64,000 bases of DNA, taken from Streptomyces caatingaensis. Lineage in GTDB: Bacteria > Actinomycetota > Actinomycetes > Streptomycetales > Streptomycetaceae. Positions within the stretch are counted from its first letter, which is position 1; each line of letters opens with the position of its first letter. The position numbers were made by a program, and so were the translations under genes. Below are positions 1 through 11,030 of this stretch, piece after piece. The notes under the pieces were generated by a model, which saw nothing but the letters and a program-made list of their open reading frames with translations, ran no database searches and had not been told where the DNA came from. The stretch lies in assembly GCF_001187435.1 (NCBI RefSeq), contig NZ_LFXA01000004.1, positions 191,001 through 255,000 of the forward strand, read 5' to 3'.

Positions 1-492
1 GCCGACCGGGGCGACGTGGAGATCCTGCTGCCCCTGCACAAGAGCCCGGCGGTGCGCGACGCACTGCTGCCGGAGCTGACCGGCCACCCGCGCGTCCGTG
101 TCGTCGAGCCCCTCGGCTACCTCGACTTCTCGGCCACGCTGGCCGCCTGCGACCTGGTCCTCACCGACTCCGGCGGCGTCCAGGAGGAGGCGCCGGCGCT
201 CGGCAAGCCGGCCCTCGTCCTGCGCACCACCACCGAACGGCCCGAGGCGGTGGAGGCGGGGGCAGCGCGGCTGGTGGGCACCGTGCCGGAGGTGATCCTG
301 GCGGCGGTGGAGCGCCTCCTGGACTCCCCCGCCGACTACGAGCGCATGGCCACGGCCGGGAACCCGTTCGGCGACGGCCACGCCACCGACCACATCGTCG
401 CCCAGCTCGCGGAGGACTTCGGCGCGGACGCGGACGCGGCGCCCGTGGAGGCCCGTCTCCCCGAGGGTCCGGGGTCATACTCGACCACATGA
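1..492 (+). CDS. UDP-N-acetylglucosamine 2-epimerase, C-terminal part
   Basis: Non-hydrolysing UDP-GlcNAc 2-epimerase (WecB/MnaA family), which interconverts UDP-GlcNAc and UDP-ManNAc for wall or surface polysaccharide. Only the last 164 residues or so are in the window; the frame is open to the left edge. The second Rossmann domain is recognisable from LTDSGGVQEEAPALGKP, the family's substrate-binding signature, and from the following LRTTTERPEAVEAG. The stop overlaps the next gene by 4 bases (ATGA), so the two are probably co-translated. The family assignment is firm; the cellular pathway is inferred. Confidence 0.9.
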   Translation, partial: ADRGDVEILLPLHKSPAVRDALLPELTGHPRVRVVEPLGYLDFSATLAACDLVLTDSGGVQEEAPALGKPALVLRTTTERPEAVEAGAARLVGTVPEVILAAVERLLDSPADYERMATAGNPFGDGHATDHIVAQLAEDFGADADAAPVEARLPEGPGSYSTT

Positions 493-1151
493 CGAGAGTC
501 CATCGGCTCCTCCTCGCCCTCGCCGCCCTCCTGGGCCTGGCGTTCGGGGCGTACGCCCTGTGGAGCGAGGAGAACGCGCCGGAGCGGCCGTGGGCCGAGG
601 GCTCGGTCCACGGGCCGTGGCGGACGGTGTTCACCGGGCACGGCACGGTCGAGGGCCACGACGGCGTCCTGACCCTCTCCCCCGCCCCGGCCACCCGCCC
701 CGACGAGACCCACGCGGCCCTGGTCGTCTCGACGGCGGCGTACGAGAACGTCGACTACGCCGCCCGCATGCGCACCGTCGCGCAGCTCCGCTCCCCGGCC
801 CCCAACCCCTGGGAGGTCCCCTGGCTCCTGTGGGCCTACTCGGACCCCGAGCACTTCTACTACCTCACCCTCAAGCCGAACGGCTGGGAACTCGGCAAGC
901 GCGACCCCGCCTACCCCGGCGGCCAGCGCTTCCTCGCCACCGGCCAGGGCTCCTACCCCGTCGGCCACCCCTCCGACGTCCGCATCGCCCAGCGCGGCGC
1001 CCGCATGGAGGTCGCCGTGGACGGCCGCGGCCTGGTCGCCTACCAGGACCAGGAACGCCCTTACGTCCGCGGCAGCGTCGGCATGTACACGGAGGACGCG
1101 CGGGTGCTCTTCAGCGACGTGTCCGTACGGTCGGCACCGGCGTCCGGATGA
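489..1151 (+). CDS. Membrane-anchored lectin-fold (LamG/DUF1080-like) protein
   Basis: 220 residues. An N-terminal hydrophobic segment (about residues 6-24, after MTRVHR) should act as signal peptide or anchor, so the rest is outside the membrane. The remainder alternates short beta-strand-like stretches (GHGTVEGHDGVLTLSP, FYYLTLKPNGWELGK, GSVGMYTEDARVLFSDVSV) and ends with the last-strand pattern common in concanavalin-like jelly rolls of the DUF1080/laminin-G type. Such domains bind or cleave carbohydrates, but I see no catalytic signature. It overlaps the epimerase gene by 4 bases, which suggests a shared role in cell-surface sugar handling. The function is not established. Confidence 0.7.
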   Translation: MTRVHRLLLALAALLGLAFGAYALWSEENAPERPWAEGSVHGPWRTVFTGHGTVEGHDGVLTLSPAPATRPDETHAALVVSTAAYENVDYAARMRTVAQLRSPAPNPWEVPWLLWAYSDPEHFYYLTLKPNGWELGKRDPAYPGGQRFLATGQGSYPVGHPSDVRIAQRGARMEVAVDGRGLVAYQDQERPYVRGSVGMYTEDARVLFSDVSVRSAPASG

Positions 1152-1204
1152 CCGCGGTGCACGGCCCCGGCCGAGGAGTTGGCGGGTGGCGGGGCGGACG
1201 ACGT

Positions 1205-1233
1205 CCGGGGGCCCGGCGCGGCGAAGCCCCCGG
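1205..1233. terminator. Hairpin between convergent genes
   Basis: CCGGGGGC at 1205-1212 and GCCCCCGG at 1226-1233 form a perfect 8-base stem. It lies between the lectin-fold gene (plus) and the amine oxidase gene (minus) and could terminate both. There is no U-run, which is usual in Streptomyces. Confidence 0.5.
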
Positions 1234-1244
1234 AAACCCCGCCG

Positions 1245-3224
1245 TCACCCCAGATGCACCTCCAGGGCCGCCCGCACCGCCGACTCGACCGCGCCCTCGA
1301 TCCAGGACGGCTTGACGGACGTGTGGTCGCCGGCGAAGTGGAGCGGGCCTTCGGGGGTGCGGATGGAGGGGAGCAGTTCGGTGTGCTGGCCGGGGAGGAG
1401 GACGGAGGCCTCGCCGTAGGCGTACGGGTCCCGCAGCCAGCTCTGGGTGCGGCCGGCGCCGGTGCAGAAGACCTCCACCCGCTGGCCGTAGACCTGTTGG
1501 AGCCCCCGCAGGGCGTGGGGGTAACGGGCGTCGTCGTCGAGGGAGTCCCAGCGGGCGGCGTCGTCGGCCCAGCTGTAGGAGGCGAGGACGACACCGCCCC
1601 GGCTGCCGGGCACGGGGTGGGAGGGGTGGATCATGAAGCGGTTGGGGTTGTCGGAGACGGAGCCGCCGCCGACGACCCCGGTGGCCTCGGGGGCGTCGCG
1701 CCCGGCCCACCGGGTGGCGGCGTGGTGCGCGCGCTGGGCGGGGGTGATGCGGCCGCGCGGGACGGAGGGGTGCGCGCCGAGGAGGCTGCCGTCGTCGGGC
1801 GCCCGGCCCGTGCGGTACTGGTCGTACAGCCCGGGGCGGATCTCGTCGAGCGCCCGGCGCCAGCCGTCCTCGTCCAGCTCCCACCAGCGCCGGCCGAATT
1901 CGAGGAGCACCTTGGTGGCGCCGTCGTAGTGCAGTTCGGTGACGGCCCGCCGCTTGCCGTACGACATGAGGGGGCTGATCTGCACGTGCCGCAGTCCGGA
2001 GAAGGGGACGGTGACGACGGCGAGGTCGGCGGTGAACTGTTCGCGGACCACCTTCCCGCCGCGTCCCTCGGAGACGGTGTCCACCCAGACGTGCGGGCCG
2101 TCGGCGCGAACGTGCCGGGTGTCGCCGTGCCGGCCGGGGTGCCAGTACTCGATGTGCGTGACGCGGCGGTCGAGGCGCAGGACGTCGTCCACCCGGCGCA
2201 GCAGCGCGTCCGGGAGCGTCGCCGTTCCGCCGACGAGCTCCCAGAAGGCCGTGTCGGGGCTGATCAGGGACTGGCTGATGAAGCTGTGGACGAAGGAGAG
2301 GGGCAGCCGGGAGGTGAGGTTCTCCAGCGTTCCGACGAGGTCGATCGTCCGCTCGTCGAGGCCGGCCTCCTCGGTGAGGAAGCGGTACATCGACCAGTCG
2401 CCGTACTTCTCGACGACCCGGGCCCAGCCCCGCACCTGTTCCGGCAGGGGCTTGCCGACCCGCTTGCCGTCCTTGCCGGCGGTGCTGAACTCGTCGCGCA
2501 CGGGGTCCAGCGCGCGGCGCAGGATGGTGGCCGACGGCACGTCGAGGTACGGGTCGGGCACGCCGAACGAGCGGTTGACCTTGCGCGGGGACGCGGCGTA
2601 CGCGGAGCGGCGGACGCGGATGCCGTTGACGTGCAGCCAGGCGTTGTTGACGGGTCTGCCCTGTCCGTCGACGTCCACGAGGTGGAACGGGCGCCTGCGC
2701 AGGCCGAGCCGGTCGATGAGGCCCATCACCAGCGGGTGGCTGCCGGGGATGCGCATGGCGCCGGCCTCGGCGTACTGGAGGGGGTCGGCGAAGGGCTGCT
2801 CCTGCCGCTCGTGGCCGCCCGTGCGGAAGGTCTTGACGCGGCCGCCGACGCGGTTGCCGTTGGCCTCCAGCAGGGTGACGCGGTGTCCGGCCCGCTTGAG
2901 CAGCCAGGCGGCGACCAGTCCGGCGGGGCCGGCGCCGATGACCAGCACCTTCCTGGCGGCTCCGGAACGGCCGCGCGGCAGACCGGCGTCGAGGATCTTC
3001 CGGTAGACGGGGGCCAGCGGCCGGTCCTGGTCGTCCACGAGGAGCAGGGCGCGGGCGACGCCGAGGCAGGTGTCGCGGCCGGCGGCGGGTCCGGCCGGCG
3101 CGGCGGTGGCCGGGCCGGCCGCCGGGCCGAGTGCGGCGGCCGCGGCGGCGGCCCCCGAGGCGGCTGCCGCGAACTGCCGGCGGGAGAGGGCGGGTTGGTC
3201 CTGAGGGGCCCGGGGTTCGTCCAT
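1245..3224 (-). CDS. Tat-exported flavin monoamine / L-amino acid oxidase
   Basis: 659 residues. The N-terminus has a twin-arginine signal ([15 protein letters not shown]) ending in Ala-rich sequence, so a folded FAD protein is probably exported by Tat. The dinucleotide-binding fold is clear: [20 protein letters not shown] near residue 93, then [12 protein letters not shown]. The C-terminus has [20 protein letters not shown], which is the usual FAD-contacting end of the amine oxidase family. Members oxidise amines or L-amino acids to imines, releasing hydrogen peroxide and ammonia. The substrate cannot be read from sequence. It is a single gene, divergent from the chaplin gene. Confidence 0.88.
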   Translation of the reverse strand: MDEPRAPQDQPALSRRQFAAAASGAAAAAAALGPAAGPATAAPAGPAAGRDTCLGVARALLLVDDQDRPLAPVYRKILDAGLPRGRSGAARKVLVIGAGPAGLVAAWLLKRAGHRVTLLEANGNRVGGRVKTFRTGGHERQEQPFADPLQYAEAGAMRIPGSHPLVMGLIDRLGLRRRPFHLVDVDGQGRPVNNAWLHVNGIRVRRSAYAASPRKVNRSFGVPDPYLDVPSATILRRALDPVRDEFSTAGKDGKRVGKPLPEQVRGWARVVEKYGDWSMYRFLTEEAGLDERTIDLVGTLENLTSRLPLSFVHSFISQSLISPDTAFWELVGGTATLPDALLRRVDDVLRLDRRVTHIEYWHPGRHGDTRHVRADGPHVWVDTVSEGRGGKVVREQFTADLAVVTVPFSGLRHVQISPLMSYGKRRAVTELHYDGATKVLLEFGRRWWELDEDGWRRALDEIRPGLYDQYRTGRAPDDGSLLGAHPSVPRGRITPAQRAHHAATRWAGRDAPEATGVVGGGSVSDNPNRFMIHPSHPVPGSRGGVVLASYSWADDAARWDSLDDDARYPHALRGLQQVYGQRVEVFCTGAGRTQSWLRDPYAYGEASVLLPGQHTELLPSIRTPEGPLHFAGDHTSVKPSWIEGAVESAVRAALEVHLG

Positions 3225-3523
3225 GCCCCCTGCATAGGGCGCCGTGGCGTCCGTACGACGAGCGGACCGGCGAACGCCACCTGATCGTGGGAGCGCCCCG
3301 GCGCGGGGCGGGATCCGACGCGCCCCCGCCCCGGGGTTTGCCCGCCAACCGGCCGGAACCGGGCGTCAGTTGACGTACAGATCTCGCAAGGGGTCAATGC
3401 GGGGCCCGTGATCGCAAGGGAGGATGAACATACCGCCATCCGTCACGTCAGCGGTTTTTCATACGGAAGACTCTCTCTTGCCAGAGCTTTTGCCCTGGCC
3501 CCCCCCAACCCCTGGAGAGAGCT
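3225..3523. other. Divergent upstream region, amine oxidase / chaplin
   Basis: 299 bases without a convincing gene. It holds a 9-base direct repeat, TCGCAAGGG, at 3384-3392 and 3412-3420, in a relatively AT-richer stretch upstream of the chaplin gene, and a chaplin Shine-Dalgarno GGAGAG just before 3524. I could not assign sigma-factor boxes. Confidence 0.5.
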
Positions 3524-3760
3524 ATGAGCAGCATGCGCAACGCCGCCGCCGTGACCGTGATGGCCGCCACCGCCCTCGGCGCCGGGGCGGCCGCCGCCGA
3601 CGCCAGCCAGGCCCACGGCACCGCCTGCAACTCCCCGGGCGTGGTCGCCGGGAACGTCATCCAGGTCGCGCCCCGGGTCTCCCCGAACGTCGGCGGCAAC
3701 ACGGTCTCGGTCGTGGGCCTCGGCAACGTCTCGCACGCCAACACGCTGGTCAACAAGTAA
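3524..3760 (+). CDS. Short chaplin, lacking the conserved Cys pair
   Basis: 78 residues. A secretion signal (about 1-27, AAAVTVMAATALGAGAAAA) is followed by one chaplin domain, SPGVVAGNVIQV through VNVxGNTVSVVGLGN-like sequence to NTLVNK. Chaplins assemble into amyloid-like surface films that lower water surface tension and coat aerial hyphae and spores. The two Cys that most chaplins use for a disulphide are replaced: Gly57 in NVGGNT and Leu75 in NTLVN. The only Cys of the mature part is Cys35. Among known chaplins ChpE also lacks the pair. There is no sortase signal, so this is a short chaplin. Start chosen from GGAGAG upstream. Confidence 0.85.
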   Translation: MSSMRNAAAVTVMAATALGAGAAAADASQAHGTACNSPGVVAGNVIQVAPRVSPNVGGNTVSVVGLGNVSHANTLVNK

Positions 3761-3791
3761 GCGCCCTGGTTCCAGCCGCCAAGGGCGGGGT

Positions 3792-3822
3792 CGCGTGTCC
3801 CCCTCTCCCCGGGGGCCACGCG
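3792..3822. terminator. Hairpin between chaplin and gltD
   Basis: CGCGTG at 3792 pairs with CACGCG at 3817-3822, with C-rich and G-rich inner arms. It sits in the 81-base gap between the convergent chaplin and gltD genes and is a likely two-way terminator. Confidence 0.55.
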
Positions 3823-3841
3823 GCCTTCCGCCCCGGCGTGA

Positions 3842-5302
3842 TCACACGGCCAGCGCCCGGTCCGTCGGCCGGATCGGGGCGGGCAGGGTGCTGCTGCCCG
3901 TCAGATAGCGGTCGACGGCGCGGGCGGCGGAGCGGCCCTCGGCGATGGCCCAGACGATCAGCGACTGGCCGCGGCCCGCGTCGCCGGCGACGAAGACGCC
4001 GGGGACGTTGGTGGCGAAGTCGGCGTCGCGCGCGACGTTGCCGCGCTCGTCCAGCTCCAGGCCGAGCTGCTCGACGAGGCCGTTCTCGCGGTCCGTCCCG
4101 GTGAAGCCCATGGCCAGGGTGACCAGTTGGGCGGGGATGCGGCGCTCGGTGCCCGGCTTCTGTTCGAGCCTGCCGCCGGTGAACTCCACCTCGACCAGGT
4201 GCAGCCACTGCACGTTGCCGTCCTCGTCGCCCTCGAAGCGGGTCGTGGAGACGGAGTAGACGCGCTCGCCGCCCTCCTCGTGGGCGGAGGTGACCTTGTA
4301 GAGGAGGGGGAACGTCGGCCAGGGCTGGCCGGCGGGCCGGGTCTCCGACGGCCTCGGCATGATCTCCAGCTGGGTGACGGACAGGGCGCCCTGCCGGTGC
4401 GCGGTGCCGACGCAGTCGGCGCCGGTGTCGCCGCCGCCGATGACGACGACGTGCTTGCCCTCGGCGGTGATGGTGGGCGCGACGTAGTCGCCCTCGCGCA
4501 CCTTGTTGGCGACGGGCAGGTACTCCATCGCGAAGTGGACGCCCTTCAACTCCCGCCCGGAGACGGGCAGATCGCGCGACGTCGTGGCGCCGGCCGCGAT
4601 GACCACCGCGTCGTACCGCCCGCGCAGCTTCGCCGCGTCGATGTCGCGGCCGATCTCCACCTCGGTGCGGAACTTGGTGCCCTCCGCCCGCATCTGCTCG
4701 ATGCGCCGGTTGATGTGCCGCTTCTCCATCTTGAACTCGGGGATGCCGTACCGCAGCAGCCCGCCGACGCGGTCGGACCGCTCGTACACCGCCACCGTGT
4801 GCCCGGCGCGGGTCAGCTGCTGGGCGGCGGCGAGGCCGGCCGGGCCGGAGCCGATGACGGCGACGGTGCGGCCGGAGAGCCGCTCGGGCGGCTGCGGGGT
4901 GACGTCACCGGCGGCCCACGCCTTGTCGACGATGGTGACCTCGACGTTCTTGATGGTGACGGGCTGCTGGTTGATGCCCAGCACGCACGCCGACTCGCAG
5001 GGCGCGGGGCACAGCCGCCCGGTGAACTCCGGGAAGTTGTTGGTGGCGTGCAGCCGCTCGCTGGCGGCCCGCCAGTCCTCGCGCCAGGCGTAGTCGTTCC
5101 ACTCGGGGATGAGGTTGCCCAGCGGACAGCCGTTGTGGCAGAACGGGATGCCGCAGTCCATGCAGCGCCCGGCCTGCTTGCTGATGATCGGCAGCAGGGC
5201 GCCGGGGACGGCCACCTCGTTCCAGTCGCGGACGCGCTCGGCGACCGGGCGGGAGGGGGCGCCCTCGCGGTCGGTGGTCAGGAAGCCCTTCGGGTCAGCC
5301 AT
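3842..5302 (-). CDS. gltD: Glutamate synthase small subunit
   Basis: 486 residues, the normal length for the NADPH-dependent beta subunit. It passes electrons from NADPH through FAD and Fe-S clusters to the large subunit. The N-terminal cluster-binding region shows [17 protein letters not shown] (about residues 47-63) and [12 protein letters not shown] (about 97-108). The first nucleotide-binding fold is [17 protein letters not shown] (about 148) and the second [13 protein letters not shown]. The C-terminal FAD motif is [18 protein letters not shown]. Its start overlaps the 3' end of gltB by 8 bases, so the two subunits are translated from one message. Confidence 0.97.
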   Translation of the reverse strand: MADPKGFLTTDREGAPSRPVAERVRDWNEVAVPGALLPIISKQAGRCMDCGIPFCHNGCPLGNLIPEWNDYAWREDWRAASERLHATNNFPEFTGRLCPAPCESACVLGINQQPVTIKNVEVTIVDKAWAAGDVTPQPPERLSGRTVAVIGSGPAGLAAAQQLTRAGHTVAVYERSDRVGGLLRYGIPEFKMEKRHINRRIEQMRAEGTKFRTEVEIGRDIDAAKLRGRYDAVVIAAGATTSRDLPVSGRELKGVHFAMEYLPVANKVREGDYVAPTITAEGKHVVVIGGGDTGADCVGTAHRQGALSVTQLEIMPRPSETRPAGQPWPTFPLLYKVTSAHEEGGERVYSVSTTRFEGDEDGNVQWLHLVEVEFTGGRLEQKPGTERRIPAQLVTLAMGFTGTDRENGLVEQLGLELDERGNVARDADFATNVPGVFVAGDAGRGQSLIVWAIAEGRSAARAVDRYLTGSSTLPAPIRPTDRALAV

Positions 5303-8300
5303 GGGTCGCCGCCTCCATCATCTTCTCGTGGGTCTCGGTCTCGGGGAGACCGGCTCGCTCGGCGGCGTCCTTGGCGGCGAGCACTGCCTTGTACGTGGTC
5401 GGGAGGACCTTGCGGAAGCGGTCCGCGGCCGCGTCCCAGTCGGCGAGGAGCGCCGCCGCGACGGTGGAGGCGGTCTCCTCGTGGTGGCGGCGCACCACGC
5501 CGTGCAGCCACCGCCGGTCGGCGTCGTCCAGCGGCTCGACGGCACCGGCCAGTTCCCGGTTGACGTTCCGCACGTCCAGGTCGACGACGTAGGCGACGCC
5601 GCCGGACATACCGGCCGCGAAGTTGCGCCCGGTCGGGCCGAGGACGACGGCGCGGCCGCCGGTCATGTACTCGCAGCCGTGGTCGCCGGCGCCCTCGCAG
5701 ACCACGGTGGCCCCGGAGTTGCGGACGCAGAACCGCTCGCCGACGCTGCCGCGCAGGAACATCTCGCCGCCGGTGGCGCCGTAGGCGAGGGTGTTGCCGG
5801 CGATGGTGGAGTACTCGGCGAGGTGGTCGGCGGCCCGGTCGGGGCGGACGACGATCCGGCCGCCGGAGAGGCCCTTGCCGACGTAGTCGTTGGCGTCGCC
5901 CTCCAGGCGCAGGGTGACGCCGCGCGGCAGGAAGGCGCCGAAGGACTGGCCGGCGGAGCCGGTGAAGGTGATGTCGATGGTGTCGTCCGGCAGTCCGGCG
6001 CCGCCGAACTTCCGCGTCACCTCGTGGCCGAGCATCGTGCCGACGGTCCGGTTGATGTTGCGGATCGGCAGCTGGGCGCGGACGGGCTGGGGCTCCTCGT
6101 CGCCGACGGTGTCGAGCGCGTCGGCGGCCAGCTTGATCAGCTGGTTGTCGAGCGCCTTGGCCAGCCCGTGGTCCTGGGCGACGGCCCGGTGCCGGACGGC
6201 GCCGTCGGGCAGTTCGGGGACGTGGAACAGCGGCGCCAGGTCCAGGCCCTGGGCCTTCCAGTGGTCCACGGCCCGCTCCACGTCCAGCAGTTCGGCGTGG
6301 CCGACGGCCTCCTGGAGGGTGCGGAAGCCCAGCTCCGCGAGGAGTTCGCGGACCTCCTGGGCGATGAACTCGAAGAAGTTCACCACGTGTTCGGCCTTGC
6401 CGGCGAACCGCTCGCGCAGCACCGGGTTCTGGGTGGCGATGCCGACCGGGCAGGTGTCCAGGTGGCAGACCCGCATCATGACGCAGCCGGAGACGACGAG
6501 CGGCGCGGTCGCGAAGCCGAACTCCTCGGCACCGAGCAGCGCGGCGATCAGCACGTCGCGGCCGGTCTTGAGCTGGCCGTCGGCCTGGACGACGATGCGG
6601 TCGCGCAACCCGTTCAGCAGCAGCGTCTGCTGGGTCTCGGCCAGGCCCAGCTCCCAGGGGCCGCCCGCGTGCTTGAGGGAGGTCAGCGGCGAGGCGCCGG
6701 TGCCGCCGTCGTGCCCGGAGACCAGCACCACGTCCGCGTGCGCCTTCGACACCCCGGCGGCGACCGTGCCGACGCCCGCCTCGGAGACGAGCTTGACGTG
6801 GATGCGGGCGGCCGGGTTGGCGTTCTTGAGGTCGTGGATGAGCTGGGCGAGGTCCTCGATGGAGTAGATGTCGTGGTGCGGCGGCGGGGAGATCAGCCCC
6901 ACGCCCGGCGTGGAGTGCCGCGTCTTCGCCACCCACGGGTAGACCTTGTGGCCGGGCAGCTGGCCGCCCTCGCCGGGCTTGGCGCCCTGCGCCATCTTGA
7001 TCTGGATGTCGTCGGCGTTGACCAGGTACTCGCTGGTGACGCCGAAGCGCCCGGACGCCACCTGCTTGATGCCGGAGCGGCGCGCCGGGTCGTACAGCCG
7101 CTCCGGGTCCTCGCCGCCCTCGCCGGTGTTGGACTTGCCGCCCAGCCGGTTCATGGCGATGGCCAGGGTCTCGTGCGCCTCGCGGGAGATGGAGCCGTAC
7201 GACATGGCGCCGGTGGAGAAGCGCTTGACGATCTCGGCGACGGGCTCGACCTCGTCCAGCGGCACGGGCTCGCGGTCGGACGCGAAGGAGAACAGGCCGC
7301 GCAGCGTCATCAGCCGCTCGGACTGCTCGTTCACCCGGGCCGTGTACTGCCGGAAGATGTCGTAGCGCCGCTCGCGGGTGGCGTGCTGGAGGCGGAAGAC
7401 GGTCTCGGGGTCGAACAGGTGGGGCTCGCCCTCACGCCGCCACTGGTACTCGCCGCCGATCTCCAGCCTGCGGTGCGTGGCGGGTATGCCGGTGGCCGGG
7501 TAGGCCTTGGCGTGCCGGGCTGCGACCTCCCGCGCGACGACCTCCAGGCCGATGCCGCCGATCTTGGTGGTGGTGCCGTGGAAGTAGGTGTCCACGAAGG
7601 AGGCGTCGAGGCCGACGGCCTCGAAGACCTGGGCGCCGCGGTAGGAGGCGACGGTGGAGATGCCCATCTTGGACATCACCTTGAGGACGCCCTTGCCGAG
7701 CGCCCTGATGAGGTTGCGGATCGCCCGCTCCGGCTCGATTCCGGGCTGGTCCTGGAAGGACGTGCCGGCGCGGACGAGGTCCTCGACGGACTCCATCGCC
7801 AGGTACGGGTTGACGGCCGCGGCGCCGTAGCCGATGAGCAGCGCCACGTGGTGCACCTCGCGCACGTCGCCGGCCTCGACCAGCAGGCCCACCCGGGTGC
7901 GCTGCTTGGTGCGGATGAGGTGGTGGTGGATCGCCGAGGTGAGCAACAGCGAGGGGATCGGGGCGTGTTCGGCGTCGGAGTGCCGGTCGGAGAGGACGAT
8001 CAGCCGGGCGCCGTCGGCGATGGCCGCGTCCGCCTCGGCGCACATCGCGTCCAGCCGGGCGGCCAGCGCGGCGCCGCCGCCGGAGACCCGGTAGAGGCCG
8101 GAGAGCGTGACGGCCTTGAGGCCGGGCAGGTCGCCGTCGGCGTTGATGTGGATGAGCTTGGCCAGCTCGTCGTTGTCGATGACGGGGAACGGCAGGGTGA
8201 CGCTGCGGCAGGACGCGGCCGTCGGCTCCAGCAGGTTGCCCTGCGGCCCGAGCGAGGAGACCAGGGAGGTGACCAGCTCCTCCCGGATGGCGTCCAGCGG

Positions 8301-9884
8301 CGGGTTGGTGACCTGGGCGAAGAGCTGGGTGAAGTAGTCGAAGAGCAGCCGCGGCCGCTCGGAGAGCGCGGCGATCGGCGCGTCCGTGCCCATCGAGCCG
8401 ATCGGCTCGGCGCCCGTGCGGGCCATCGGGGCGAGGAGGACGCGCAGTTCCTCCTCGGTGTAGCCGAAGGTCTGCTGGCGGCGGGTGACGGAGGCGTGGG
8501 TGTGGACGATGTGCTCGCGCTCGGGCAGGTCCTCCAGGTCGATGAGACCGGCCTCCAGCCACTCCTGGTAGGGCTGTTCGGCGGCGAGGGACGCCTTGAT
8601 CTCGTCGTCCTCGATGATGCGGTGCCCGGCGGTGTCGACCAGGAACATCTTCCCCGGCTGGAGGCGGCCCTTGCGGACGACCTTCGCCGGGTCGATGTCG
8701 AGGACGCCGACCTCGGAGGAGAGGACGACCAGCCCGTCGTCCGTCACCCAGTACCGGCCCGGCCGCAGGCCGTTGCGGTCGAGAACGGCGCCGACGAGGG
8801 TGCCGTCGGTGAAGGTCACACAGGCCGGGCCGTCCCAGGGCTCCATCAGTGTGGAGTGGTACTGGTAGAAGGCGCGCCGTGCCGGGTCCATGGAGGCGTG
8901 GTTCTCCCAGGCCTCCGGGATCATCATCAGGATGCTGTGCGGCAGCGAACGCCCGCCCAGGTGGAGGAGTTCGAGGACCTCGTCGAAGGTGGCGGAGTCG
9001 GAGGCGTCCGGGGTGCAGACCGGGAAGATCCGCTCCAGCGGGCCGTCGCCGAACAGGCCGCTGGCGAGCTGCGATTCACGCGCCCGCATCCAATTGCGGT
9101 TGCCGCCCACGGTGTTGATCTCGCCGTTGTGCGCCACGAAGCGGTACGGGTGGGCGAGCGGCCAGCTCGGGAAGGTGTTGGTGGAGAAGCGGGAGTGGAC
9201 CAGGGCGATGGCCGTGGCGAAGCGGCGGTCGGACAGGTCCGGGAAGAAGGGCTCCAACTGGCCGGTGGTCAGCATGCCCTTGTAGACTAGGGTCCGGGCG
9301 GAGAGCGACGGGAAGTAGACCCCGGCCTCGCGCTCGGCGCGCTTGCGCAGCACGAACGCCTTGCGGTCCAGGGCGATTCCGGTGCTCCGCCCCTCCCCGT
9401 CCGCGACGCCGTCCGCGACGAAGAGCTGCCGGAACTCCGGCATCGTCGCCCGCGCCGAGCTGCCCAGCAGCTCGGGGGCGACGGGGACGTCGCGCCAGCC
9501 GAGGACGGCGAGGCCCTCCTCGGCGGCGATCGCCTCGATGCGCGGCATCTCCGCCTCCGTGCCGAGGAAGGCGATGCCGACGGCGTACGCGCCCGGCTCG
9601 GGCAGCGCGAAGTCCACGACCTCGCGCAGGAACGCGTCCGGGACCTGGACGAGGATCCCGGCGCCGTCCCCCGAGTCGGGCTCGGAGCCGGTCGCGCCGC
9701 GGTGCTCCAGGTTGCGCAGGACGGTGAGCGCCCGGTCCACCAGGGCGTGGCTCGCCTCGCCGGTCAGGGTCGCGACGAAGCCGACGCCACAGGCGTCGTG
9801 TTCGTGGCGAGGGTCGTACATCCCCTGCGGGGCGGGGTGGGATGCAGAACGCATCGGCGCTCCCGTCGTCGTCTTGGCAGTCAT
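5295..9884 (-). CDS. gltB: Glutamate synthase large subunit
   Basis: 1529 residues. It converts glutamine and 2-oxoglutarate to two glutamates. The N-terminal glutamine amidotransferase domain starts at the catalytic Cys in [10 protein letters not shown], which becomes residue 1 after the short propeptide is removed. The FMN-binding synthase domain contains [19 protein letters not shown], and the 3Fe-4S ligands are in [15 protein letters not shown]. The C-terminal right-handed beta-helix of Gly repeats ([24 protein letters not shown]) is present. All expected parts are intact. Starts 10 or 21 codons further in (both ATG) are possible and would shorten only the propeptide. Confidence 0.97.
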   Translation of the reverse strand: MTAKTTTGAPMRSASHPAPQGMYDPRHEHDACGVGFVATLTGEASHALVDRALTVLRNLEHRGATGSEPDSGDGAGILVQVPDAFLREVVDFALPEPGAYAVGIAFLGTEAEMPRIEAIAAEEGLAVLGWRDVPVAPELLGSSARATMPEFRQLFVADGVADGEGRSTGIALDRKAFVLRKRAEREAGVYFPSLSARTLVYKGMLTTGQLEPFFPDLSDRRFATAIALVHSRFSTNTFPSWPLAHPYRFVAHNGEINTVGGNRNWMRARESQLASGLFGDGPLERIFPVCTPDASDSATFDEVLELLHLGGRSLPHSILMMIPEAWENHASMDPARRAFYQYHSTLMEPWDGPACVTFTDGTLVGAVLDRNGLRPGRYWVTDDGLVVLSSEVGVLDIDPAKVVRKGRLQPGKMFLVDTAGHRIIEDDEIKASLAAEQPYQEWLEAGLIDLEDLPEREHIVHTHASVTRRQQTFGYTEEELRVLLAPMARTGAEPIGSMGTDAPIAALSERPRLLFDYFTQLFAQVTNPPLDAIREELVTSLVSSLGPQGNLLEPTAASCRSVTLPFPVIDNDELAKLIHINADGDLPGLKAVTLSGLYRVSGGGAALAARLDAMCAEADAAIADGARLIVLSDRHSDAEHAPIPSLLLTSAIHHHLIRTKQRTRVGLLVEAGDVREVHHVALLIGYGAAAVNPYLAMESVEDLVRAGTSFQDQPGIEPERAIRNLIRALGKGVLKVMSKMGISTVASYRGAQVFEAVGLDASFVDTYFHGTTTKIGGIGLEVVAREVAARHAKAYPATGIPATHRRLEIGGEYQWRREGEPHLFDPETVFRLQHATRERRYDIFRQYTARVNEQSERLMTLRGLFSFASDREPVPLDEVEPVAEIVKRFSTGAMSYGSISREAHETLAIAMNRLGGKSNTGEGGEDPERLYDPARRSGIKQVASGRFGVTSEYLVNADDIQIKMAQGAKPGEGGQLPGHKVYPWVAKTRHSTPGVGLISPPPHHDIYSIEDLAQLIHDLKNANPAARIHVKLVSEAGVGTVAAGVSKAHADVVLVSGHDGGTGASPLTSLKHAGGPWELGLAETQQTLLLNGLRDRIVVQADGQLKTGRDVLIAALLGAEEFGFATAPLVVSGCVMMRVCHLDTCPVGIATQNPVLRERFAGKAEHVVNFFEFIAQEVRELLAELGFRTLQEAVGHAELLDVERAVDHWKAQGLDLAPLFHVPELPDGAVRHRAVAQDHGLAKALDNQLIKLAADALDTVGDEEPQPVRAQLPIRNINRTVGTMLGHEVTRKFGGAGLPDDTIDITFTGSAGQSFGAFLPRGVTLRLEGDANDYVGKGLSGGRIVVRPDRAADHLAEYSTIAGNTLAYGATGGEMFLRGSVGERFCVRNSGATVVCEGAGDHGCEYMTGGRAVVLGPTGRNFAAGMSGGVAYVVDLDVRNVNRELAGAVEPLDDADRRWLHGVVRRHHEETASTVAAALLADWDAAADRFRKVLPTTYKAVLAAKDAAERAGLPETETHEKMMEAATHG

Positions 9885-10118
9885 GTCGGTGCATGTGCCG
9901 AGGGACGACGCTGGCCCTCCGCGAAATTTCGTGCAGGTTACACACCGGCTCCCGCGATGCGGAAGGCATATCCCACTATGTGGACACTTCGGGTGGATTC
10001 ACCCTGCCGAACTGGCTGTGCGAGCGGCACTGCCCGCGGGTTTGGTTAGGTGTGCCCTGCCGGCGGAGGGTTGAAACAGGGCCGAAACCTGCACGTTATG
10101 CGGTGCCCCGCAAAAGCA
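9885..10118. other. gltB upstream region
   Basis: 234 bases between gltB and the 3' end of the VIT-family gene, with no credible coding sequence. It must hold the gltBD promoter. I see a short palindromic CGAAATTTCG at about 9920-9930 but cannot assign a regulator. Confidence 0.45.
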
Positions 10119-10850
10119 TCACCCGACGGCGGTGCCGAAGGCAAGACCCAGCAGGTAGGTCACCCCCGCCGCCGCCCCGCCGAGCAGGAGCTGCCGCAGC
10201 CCGCTGAACCACCACGACCGGGCCGTCACCCGGGCCACGACGGCGCCGCAGGCGAAGAGGCCGAGGAGCGCCAGCAGCACGGCCGGCCACAGCGCGGCGG
10301 CCCCGAGGAGGTAGGGCAGCACGGGCAGCAGCGCGCCCAGCGCGAATGAGCCGAACGAGGCGAGGGCGGCGGTCATCGGCGACGGCAGGTCGGACGGGTC
10401 TATGCCCAGCTCCTCGCGGGCGTGGATCTCCAGCGCCTGCTCCGGGTCGCGCGACAGCTGCCGCGCGACCTCCCGCGCGAGCTCCGGCTCCACACCGCGC
10501 GAGACGTAGAGCTCGGCCAGCTCCTCCTGCTCCGCGCCGGGGTGCCGGCGCAGCTCTCGGCGCTCCACGTCCAGCTCGGCGAGGACGAGTTCGCGCTGCG
10601 AGGCGACGGAGGTGTACTCGCCGACGGCCATCGAGAACGCGCCCGCGGCGAGACCGGCGAGCCCGGTGATCACCATCGTCCGCGACGACACGTCGCCGCC
10701 GGCGACGCCGGTGAGCAGGGCCAGGTTCGAGACCAGACCGTCCATCGCCCCGAAGACCGCGGGGCGCAGCCAGCCGCCGTTCACGTCACGGTGCGTGTGG
10801 TTGTCGCGGTGGGCGATGTGTGTGGCCGCGACGTTGTCGAGGACAGCCAT
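10119..10850 (-). CDS. VIT1/CCC1-family iron or manganese transporter
   Basis: 243 residues. VIT-family membrane proteins move Fe2+ or Mn2+ out of the cytosol, usually in exchange for protons. The first membrane helices carry the family signature GAMDGLVSNLALLTG, followed by AGLAAGAFSMAVGEYTSVASQRE, which holds the Met/Glu ion-path residues. The middle charged segment (ELDVERRELRRHPG through EQALEIHAREELGID) matches the cytosolic metal-binding domain. Three more hydrophobic helices follow. I chose the ATG at 10850, with AAGGAG upstream, over an in-frame start 30 codons earlier. Fe versus Mn cannot be decided. Confidence 0.88.
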   Translation of the reverse strand: MAVLDNVAATHIAHRDNHTHRDVNGGWLRPAVFGAMDGLVSNLALLTGVAGGDVSSRTMVITGLAGLAAGAFSMAVGEYTSVASQRELVLAELDVERRELRRHPGAEQEELAELYVSRGVEPELAREVARQLSRDPEQALEIHAREELGIDPSDLPSPMTAALASFGSFALGALLPVLPYLLGAAALWPAVLLALLGLFACGAVVARVTARSWWFSGLRQLLLGGAAAGVTYLLGLAFGTAVG

Positions 10851-11030
10851 GGTGGGTGTGTGCTCCTTCGGGCAGGGGCGCCCCTCCGGGGGGCACCGCT
10901 GGGTCGAAGGTACGCACGAATGCGGGTGATCCGCTAGCAAGGAAGGCCGAACTTACTGCTCTGACCAGGGGGTTTGCCCGCGGGTGAGGACGAACGCGGC
11001 GCGGCCGCGTCGCCCCCGGAGGGAACCCCG

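Noticed and set aside
3424..4104. Open frame starting just after an AGGGAGG upstream of the chaplin
   Set aside because: The ribosome site touches the ATG, the frame runs through the chaplin and gltD 3' end, and the product is Arg-rich shadow sequence.
5109..9290. Very long open frame (1393 codons) on the plus strand opposite gltB
   Set aside because: Composition is that of a frame mirrored from a high-GC gene (Val/Gly/Ala/Asp-rich, no motif), and gltB on the other strand is complete with all its signatures.
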